From assembly GCA_026707225.1 (NCBI GenBank), contig JAPOXG010000112.1:62001-126000 (forward strand): a stretch of DNA of 64,000 bases. The letters are read 5' to 3'. The notes under the pieces are model-generated. The model did no database searches, was not told the DNA's origin, and saw only the letters and a program-made list of their open reading frames with translations. A program made the translations under genes and the position numbers. The first letter of the stretch is position 1. The number at the start of each line of letters is the position of its first letter. Source of the stretch: Chloroflexota bacterium (lineage in GTDB: Bacteria > Chloroflexota > Anaerolineae > Aggregatilineales > Phototrophicaceae). Below, in pieces: positions 59,354-64,000 of the stretch.

Positions 59354-60298
59354 CTATTTCTCGATGGTTCTGACATTTCCGTCAGCGAGCACAATGTCGA
59401 CAAATGTCGTGCGATATGCCTCTACCTGCACACGCTCCTGATACGCCAGCGCGTCATTCTCGTCCAGCACCACGATCTCATACTCGTCCGCGAGCAGGTC
59501 GCCCGCCACGAAGTTTTCTCGCCAAACCGGATCGGAATTCACTTCCTCGCCGCCGTAGGTAAATACATCGCGGCTGCCGAGAGTCGAGGTCGAACGCACC
59601 GTCAAGCGCTTGCCCGCGATCGGGTCGCCATCCTGATTGCGCAGGGAACCCACAATCATCCCATGTTCGAGATAATGCTGCAGCCAGAGCTCTGGATTGC
59701 GCGTTTGCCGATAGTCAAATGGATCGCTCACCCGCACCTCAAAATGCAAATGCGGACCGAGGGCAACGCCAGTCGAACCGACCCATCCCAGGCGCGATTG
59801 GTCACCCACGACTTGACCCGTTCGCACATGGATCTTTTCCAAGTGCCCGTATAATGTAAAAAGCTGACGTCCAGCCAGCGAATACAGATTGTGCGCCAGA
59901 ACAACCACATTGCCGTAATAATCCAGTTGAGGTCCCAGCAACGTTTTCGAGTCATCGCCGGCGAAGACCACCCTCCCCGCTTTGGCCGCGTACACCGCCG
60001 TATTTCGCTCGTTCACGAATTCTACGCCGAGATGCACCGAGCGCGTATTCAAGCGCGTATCCCCATAAGCGTAGGCGCGGGCGATCCAATGATTGTTGTC
60101 CTCCGTCAATTCGATCGGCCGGTGAAGGATATTGTGTTCGACCCTTTCAACCGCCACGATCTCGGTTGCGGAGAACGGAACCAGATTGAGCGTCTCGCGC
60201 GTCGGGGTGGCGTCCTGCGACAAGGCGCGCCAAGCCCAGAGCAGAACCGTCAAAGCCAGCCAGAGTTTGCGCCAACATGGATAAAATCGCCGATTCAT
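59354..60298 (-). CDS. M23 family peptidase (LytM-like) with altered first zinc motif
   Basis: 314 residues with a signal peptide ending near ALSQD. The M23 core lies at about 85-205. The first motif reads SVHLGVEFV, where the family normally has HxGxD, so the aspartate ligand is glutamate here. The other ligands YGHLEKI and GPHLHFEVRV are intact. Glutamate might still bind zinc. After the core a ~100-residue beta-rich domain (MIVGSLRNQDGDPIAGKRLTVRS) resembles carboxypeptidase-regulatory folds. It is probably a peptidoglycan hydrolase or wall-binding protein. It follows a lipoprotein gene by 10 nt. Confidence 0.82.
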   Translation of the reverse strand: MNRRFYPCWRKLWLALTVLLWAWRALSQDATPTRETLNLVPFSATEIVAVERVEHNILHRPIELTEDNNHWIARAYAYGDTRLNTRSVHLGVEFVNERNTAVYAAKAGRVVFAGDDSKTLLGPQLDYYGNVVVLAHNLYSLAGRQLFTLYGHLEKIHVRTGQVVGDQSRLGWVGSTGVALGPHLHFEVRVSDPFDYRQTRNPELWLQHYLEHGMIVGSLRNQDGDPIAGKRLTVRSTSTLGSRDVFTYGGEEVNSDPVWRENFVAGDLLADEYEIVVLDENDALAYQERVQVEAYRTTFVDIVLADGNVRTIEK

Positions 60299-60308
60299 TA
60301 CCAGCCTG

Positions 60309-61016
60309 TTATCCGCTCGCTATCGAAAACTCAGTGACGCCTTGCGCCTCGCCATCGGCATACAGCGTCGCCGCATAGTCGCCGGGCAGGAAGGGGAAAG
60401 CGACCGGCGTCGCGTAAAACCAAATGCATACCGATGAGCGCGAGAAATCGGCCAGCCACTCCACACGATAGACGCTGCGCCCATTGAACAGCCAATCCAC
60501 TTCAAACAGTGTGCCCGATTGCAAGGCCGAGACGCGTGCCGTGACGTAAATGTGTTCATCGCTCGGGCGAAACTGGCTCACCGGCCCGCTCGAACAACCG
60601 CTACCGGGATCGGTGCCGCGCGCCGTCGAGAGATCTGTGACGCGCATGGTCGAATCGAGCGGCCGCTGCGCCGTTTCGTCATCCATCATATCGTCGTCCA
60701 GCGAACTGCCCATATCTTCCGCGCTCACCACAACCGCCCGCACCTCTGGCGTGCCCGTGTGATGCGCGCGCAGCGTCGCGCCCAAAGCCCCATTCACCGC
60801 GGACAGCCGGGCAATGCGCGTCCCAGCCGCGGCAATGGTCTCGACCGCCATGACCTTTTCTTCAGTCGCGGCCGCGCGAATCGAGTCGTTTTCCGCTGCG
60901 TATTCCGTCAAGTCAGTATCAATTTCCGCGACGGCGTCGTCGCCGCTGAGCGCCTGGCAGCCCGCCAGCAATAGCAATCCGCCTAAACAAAGCGCGCTCG
61001 TGATTCTCCGCACCAA
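60309..61016 (-). CDS. Unknown lipoprotein with C-terminal Ig-like domain
   Basis: 235 residues if translation starts at TTG 61016, which has GGAAGG 7 nt upstream. The longer frame to 61190 would put 58 residues before the signal. The signal peptide ends in the lipobox LLAGC. Residues 25-150 include a helical stretch and an acidic patch (SSLDDDMMDDE). The last ~90 residues form a beta sandwich (ARVSALQSGTLFEVDWLFNG, FPFLPGDYAATLYADGEAQG) like domains that accompany chaperone or adhesion proteins. I recognise no family. It likely forms an operon with the M23 peptidase. Confidence 0.7.
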   Translation of the reverse strand: MVRRITSALCLGGLLLLAGCQALSGDDAVAEIDTDLTEYAAENDSIRAAATEEKVMAVETIAAAGTRIARLSAVNGALGATLRAHHTGTPEVRAVVVSAEDMGSSLDDDMMDDETAQRPLDSTMRVTDLSTARGTDPGSGCSSGPVSQFRPSDEHIYVTARVSALQSGTLFEVDWLFNGRSVYRVEWLADFSRSSVCIWFYATPVAFPFLPGDYAATLYADGEAQGVTEFSIASG

Positions 61017-61127
61017 TGCTTCGCCTTCCAGGCAATACCTCTGCGCACAGTACTCAGCCGAAAACATTATATCCATTCGCAGAGGACTGTGGTGAATGCG
61101 ACTCGATGCCGCAAGAACAAAACTTGG

Positions 61128-61152
61128 CAAGTCTTGACGAATTATAGACTTG
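61128..61152. promoter_or_regulatory. Inverted repeat across the -10 of the lipoprotein-M23 operon
   Basis: CAAGTCT (61128-61134) and AGACTTG (61146-61152) form a perfect 7-bp inverted repeat with 11 bp between. A minus-strand TATAAT lies at 61141-61146, within this span, so it could be an operator. The -35 region is not clear. Confidence 0.4.
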
Positions 61153-61228
61153 TCCAGGCAATCCAAACTGCTCAGTGTCTTCGGTGACATAACGCGGCAA
61201 CTGACTTAGACGCCCACTCACTCGGCGC

Positions 61229-61257
61229 TTGAAGAAGACGGCTCTCTCTGTTAACAT
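61229..61257 (+). promoter_or_regulatory. Promoter of tRNA-Arg
   Basis: TTGAAG (61229-61234) and TAACAT (61252-61257) are 17 bp apart, with a predicted start near 61264, four nt before the tRNA. Confidence 0.65.
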
Positions 61258-61267
61258 GTGGGCAGAT

Positions 61268-61339
61268 TGCCCCCGTAGCTCAGGGGATAGAGCGCTGGTT
61301 TCCGGAACCAGGCGCACAGGTTCGAATCCTGTCGGGGGT
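61268..61339 (+). tRNA. tRNA-Arg (anticodon CCG)
   Basis: A 72-nt cloverleaf. The acceptor is GCCCCCG/CGGGGGT with one G-U pair, the D stem is GCTC/GAGC, and the anticodon stem is CTGGT/ACCAG with loop TTCCGGA. The T arm is ACAGG-TTCGAAT-CCTGT. The anticodon CCG reads CGG arginine codons. The discriminator is G, and CCA is not encoded. Confidence 0.96.
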
Positions 61340-61390
61340 GCACGGCAACTGGCGTCGGTTCTGGTAAATGTGAAGCTGGCGATTGTCCAG

Positions 61391-62656
61391 TCAGACAGCG
61401 AGTTGATTTCTAAATTCGCCCATGTTAATAACTGTCTTTCCCCGCCGCGATTCCTCCGCCGCGAAAGCCAGCAGATGACTCTCCAGCGACGCGCGCGCGG
61501 TGGTCACGCTGTCGTCTGGCTGCCCCTTTAGCGTGTTGACAAAGCTGCGCACGATGCCGTAATCGCCGCCGCCGTGGCCGCTGCTGTCGCGGGCAATCAC
61601 CGGCACATCTTCGACTTCCCCGCTCAAGTGATGGTGCAACCGTATCTCGTGACCGCGCGAAGAAAACTTTCCATATAACGTCGCCTTGGCGCCATCCCAG
61701 CGCATCGTACGGCATTCTTCGTCGCTCTGCCCGTTCATGACCAGCGTGACAGTCGTGCCATCTTCCATCTCCATATTCACCGTCTGATGATCAACCACGT
61801 CGTTGTCGCATTGATAGACGCATCGACCGTACCAATCCGTCTTCAGCTGCTCCAGCCTTGCCGCCCCGGTCGGGACGTAGGACACAGCATTCTGCGGCCA
61901 GCCTTCGCCATCGCGGGCATAGCGTTTCGTCGCCTCATACTTGCAAGTGTCCGCCGCCGGGCAAGGATCCGTGCAGCGCTCGGTCGCGCCTTCGGGCGCA
62001 TTCTCGGGGCGGAAGTGAATCAAACTGCCAAAAGACTGAAGCCAAGCCACCTTCTGCTGCAATATCCACAATAGAACATCAAAATCGTGGCAGCACTTGC
62101 ACAGAATCATCGGCCCGGAGGTCGCTTCCTGGCGCCAATTGCCGCGAACAAAGCTATGCGCCATGTGGTAATAGATCAAGTTCTCGCGGTGGCTGACGCT
62201 GATGACCTTGCCTAATTTCCCCGACTGCACAACCGCGCGCAGCGCCTGCCAGAAAGGCGTGTAGCGGAGGACATGGCAAATCTGCAGCAATCGCCCCGTT
62301 TCTTCCGCCTTTTGCACCAGACGCAGGTTTTCTTCCAACAGCGGCGCCATCGGCTTCTCCAGCAGCACATCATAGCCCAGGTCCAGCATCCCCATCGTCG
62401 ACTCGAAGTGCATGCGGTCCATCGTGCAATTGATGACGGTCGGCGCCAGTTGACGGCCGCTCGCTAGCAGCGACTGCCAATCGTGAAAGACCATCTCAGG
62501 CGCGATCTCATGTTCGCTCAAGAAGCGCTCGCGCCGAATTGGATCCGGCTCGGCCAAGCCTACGACCCGTAATTCGCTCGGAAACTGAGTCGCAAATCGA
62601 CCATAAGCCAAACCGCGACTCCCCGCCCCTACGATAACGGTGTCAATCGCTGCCAT
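61391..62656 (-). CDS. Gfo/Idh/MocA family oxidoreductase
   Basis: 421 residues. The N-terminal Rossmann fold opens with TVIVGAGSRGLAYGRFA, followed by DVLLEKPMAPLLEENLRLV (the EKP motif that contacts substrate) and ICHVLRYTPFW. The C-terminal dimerisation domain includes a cysteine-rich stretch (RCTDPCPAADTC), common in one large subgroup whose role for those cysteines is unknown. It probably oxidises a sugar or polyol with NAD(P). It lies next to a ROK kinase and an M81 peptidase gene on the opposite strand. Confidence 0.92.
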   Translation of the reverse strand: MAAIDTVIVGAGSRGLAYGRFATQFPSELRVVGLAEPDPIRRERFLSEHEIAPEMVFHDWQSLLASGRQLAPTVINCTMDRMHFESTMGMLDLGYDVLLEKPMAPLLEENLRLVQKAEETGRLLQICHVLRYTPFWQALRAVVQSGKLGKVISVSHRENLIYYHMAHSFVRGNWRQEATSGPMILCKCCHDFDVLLWILQQKVAWLQSFGSLIHFRPENAPEGATERCTDPCPAADTCKYEATKRYARDGEGWPQNAVSYVPTGAARLEQLKTDWYGRCVYQCDNDVVDHQTVNMEMEDGTTVTLVMNGQSDEECRTMRWDGAKATLYGKFSSRGHEIRLHHHLSGEVEDVPVIARDSSGHGGGDYGIVRSFVNTLKGQPDDSVTTARASLESHLLAFAAEESRRGKTVINMGEFRNQLAV

Positions 62657-62835
62657 AGGTCTTTCTCCCGCGCTATCTCGCCGACCGCCATGCTGATTCT
62701 ACCGCATATCGGCGCCGCATACCGCGAGCCGCCCGATGAATGACCATCAGCTTGGCGCGAATGCGACTGTCAGCAACCGTCGCTTGCTGTTAGATTTGAG
62801 TCAAAGGCGCCTGACAAATTCCAAGAGGCATATGA

Positions 62836-63792
62836 TTGGCGGAAGAACTCACCATCGGTCTTGACATAGGCGGCACAAAAATGGCCTTCGTCGTCGCGGA
62901 CCGCCACGGCAACATTCATCATGCTTCATCGCTGCCAACAGAGGCGCAGGCCGAATTCACTCACGCGCTCAATCGAATCGCCGGGCACTTAAATTCGCTC
63001 ATTGCGCGATTCATAAGCGTCCGCGGAATAGGCGTCGGCGTTCCTGGTCCCGTTGATTCCGACCGCGGCATCGCCTTGCATGCCGCCAATCTCGGTTGGC
63101 GGAATGTCGGCCTGCGCGACGCCATCGCCGAGCGGCTTTCCCGTCCACTGCCGATAGTCCTGGAAAATGACGTCAACGCAGGCGCGATTGGCGAACAGCT
63201 TTTCGGCGCGGCAAAGGGCATCTCAATTTGTCTCTATCTAATAGCCGGCACCGGACTGGGCGGCGCCGTCATTTCAAACAATCGGCTTCTGCGCGGCGCC
63301 TCAAATTCGGAAATGGAAATCGGGCATGTTTCTTTGGATCCGATCAACGGGCTTCCATGCGCTTGCGGCCAGCGTGGCTGCTTGGAAATGACTGCTTCGG
63401 GAAAAGGCATTGTCGCCCAAGCCCTCGATCGCATCGCCGATTACCCCGATTCGAGGCTGAGCGCGCAAGCGATCACGACGCGTCAAATCATCCGACTGGC
63501 CGAAGAAGGCGACGCCTTGGCCGCTACGGTGATGAACGAAGCGGCTCAAGCGCTCGGCATCGCCTGCGCCTGGTGCGTCAACCTCTTCAACCCGTCTCTG
63601 ATCATCGTCGCCGGCGGTCTCGCCCGCGCCAGTTGGCATCTGCTGGAGAAGCCGCTTCTGCAATCCATGCGCGCGCGCTGCTTGCCAATAAACGCCGAAG
63701 CAGTCACCGTATCACTGTCTAAATTGACCGATGGGGCATTGGGCGCCTCCGCCCTCGTTTGGCACAAAGAAGAACAGACGAATCGATCATGA
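62836..63792 (+). CDS. ROK family sugar kinase
   Basis: 318 residues from TTG 62836, with AAGAGG upstream. The ATP site is IGLDIGGTKMAFVV, the sugar site is ENDVNAGAIGEQLFG, and the family zinc motif CACGQRGCLEMTASG follows a GHVSLD histidine. All features of an active ROK glucokinase or N-acetylsugar kinase are present. There is no DNA-binding N-terminus, so it is not a repressor. It overlaps the next gene by 4 nt. Confidence 0.92.
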   Translation: MAEELTIGLDIGGTKMAFVVADRHGNIHHASSLPTEAQAEFTHALNRIAGHLNSLIARFISVRGIGVGVPGPVDSDRGIALHAANLGWRNVGLRDAIAERLSRPLPIVLENDVNAGAIGEQLFGAAKGISICLYLIAGTGLGGAVISNNRLLRGASNSEMEIGHVSLDPINGLPCACGQRGCLEMTASGKGIVAQALDRIADYPDSRLSAQAITTRQIIRLAEEGDALAATVMNEAAQALGIACAWCVNLFNPSLIIVAGGLARASWHLLEKPLLQSMRARCLPINAEAVTVSLSKLTDGALGASALVWHKEEQTNRS

Positions 63793-64000
63793 GAATCGCC
63801 ATCGCCGGCATCGCCACCGAGAGCTGCTCCTTCTCGCCCTTGCCGACCCAACTCGCAGATTTTCGTCTGACCCGCGCGGGCGATCCGCAATTCGCCGACC
63901 TCTATCCATTTCTGCCAAAGTTCCCGCATGTCGAATTCCTGGGCACGGTCACCGCCAAGGCAATGCCCGGCGGGCCAGTCGAAGCCTGCGCATACGAAGT
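63789..64000 (+). CDS. M81 family metallopeptidase (MlrC-like), N-terminal part cut by window edge
   Basis: The frame opens at ATG 63789, inside the ROK stop codon (ATGA), and runs off the right edge after 70 codons. The translation begins MRIAIAGIATESCSFSPLPT and includes FLGTVTAKAMPGGPVEA, the typical start of the MlrC/DUF1485 family (IAGIxHEtnTFsP), with Glu and Ser at the expected places. Many members sit in sugar or opine catabolic operons rather than degrading microcystin. The function here is open. Confidence 0.78.
   Translation, partial: MRIAIAGIATESCSFSPLPTQLADFRLTRAGDPQFADLYPFLPKFPHVEFLGTVTAKAMPGGPVEACAYE

Noticed and set aside
1..64000. CRISPR arrays, insertion sequences, integrases, toxin-antitoxin or restriction genes
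   Set aside because: I looked for regularly spaced repeats, transposase motifs and typical defence domains in the translations and found none.

Overview
The window is one contiguous stretch of a GC-rich bacterial chromosome, densely packed with mostly housekeeping genes. I infer a member of Chloroflexota, probably Anaerolineae-like. The basis is the overall style: Pro/Thr-rich LysM envelope proteins, a membrane-anchored baseplate-J-like protein beside ruvX, a DUF5679-type zinc ribbon fused to TopA, a double-length ThiP-like permease, and many solute-binding proteins. No rRNA is present to confirm this. I see no prophage, insertion sequence, CRISPR array or defence island, and I do not claim a new defence system.

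Layout. 1-1734 (minus): end of a sugar ABC transporter operon. 2112-7324: SAM hydroxide adenosyltransferase, dGTPase, a tail-anchored Ser/Thr kinase and a MutL whose endonuclease site looks destroyed. 7588-10671: promoter, tRNA-Thr(CGU), hairpin, a complete T-box leader with a GUC specifier, and valS. 10782-20031: an envelope region. Two related LysM/Ig-like proteins run on the plus strand and converge on a four-gene minus-strand operon: a CARDB-like exoprotein, a NERD protein, a GT39-like glycosyltransferase, and a five-LysM protein fused to a glycosidase fold lacking both catalytic glutamates. 20450-23287: yajC-secD-secF. 23295-24839: purH. 24918-28958 (minus): thiamine ABC transporter behind a TPP riboswitch and terminator. 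28969-34184: a class I CoA-transferase whose A and B genes are separated by ctpA-like, secG and peptide-binding-protein genes.

34177-41938: tyrS and alaS fire divergently, then come the baseplate-J-like protein, ruvX and a C39/TPR protein. 41947-46432: murJ, an MBL hydrolase, an alkaline-phosphatase-superfamily metalloenzyme and an MFS carrier, tightly packed. 46527-49128: the ffh-rpsP-khpA-rimM operon behind a near-consensus promoter. 49303-55481: dprA, mannose-1-phosphate guanylyltransferase, topA and an unknown two-TM protein. 55709-57054 (minus): MBL hydrolase and greA. 57192-61016: a PBP1-SH3-CARDB secreted protein convergent with an M23 peptidase and a lipoprotein. 61268-64000: tRNA-Arg(CCG), a Gfo/Idh/MocA dehydrogenase, a ROK kinase and the start of an M81 peptidase, probably sugar catabolism.

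Promoters are largely sigma70-like (TTGNNN, 16-17 bp, TATAAT/TATACT); several lie so close to start codons that leaderless or near-leaderless mRNAs are likely. A 25-nt palindromic repeat occurs twice (20214-20238 and, inverted, 55588-55612). Boundaries were read by eye. Functions rest on motif recognition, not searches.
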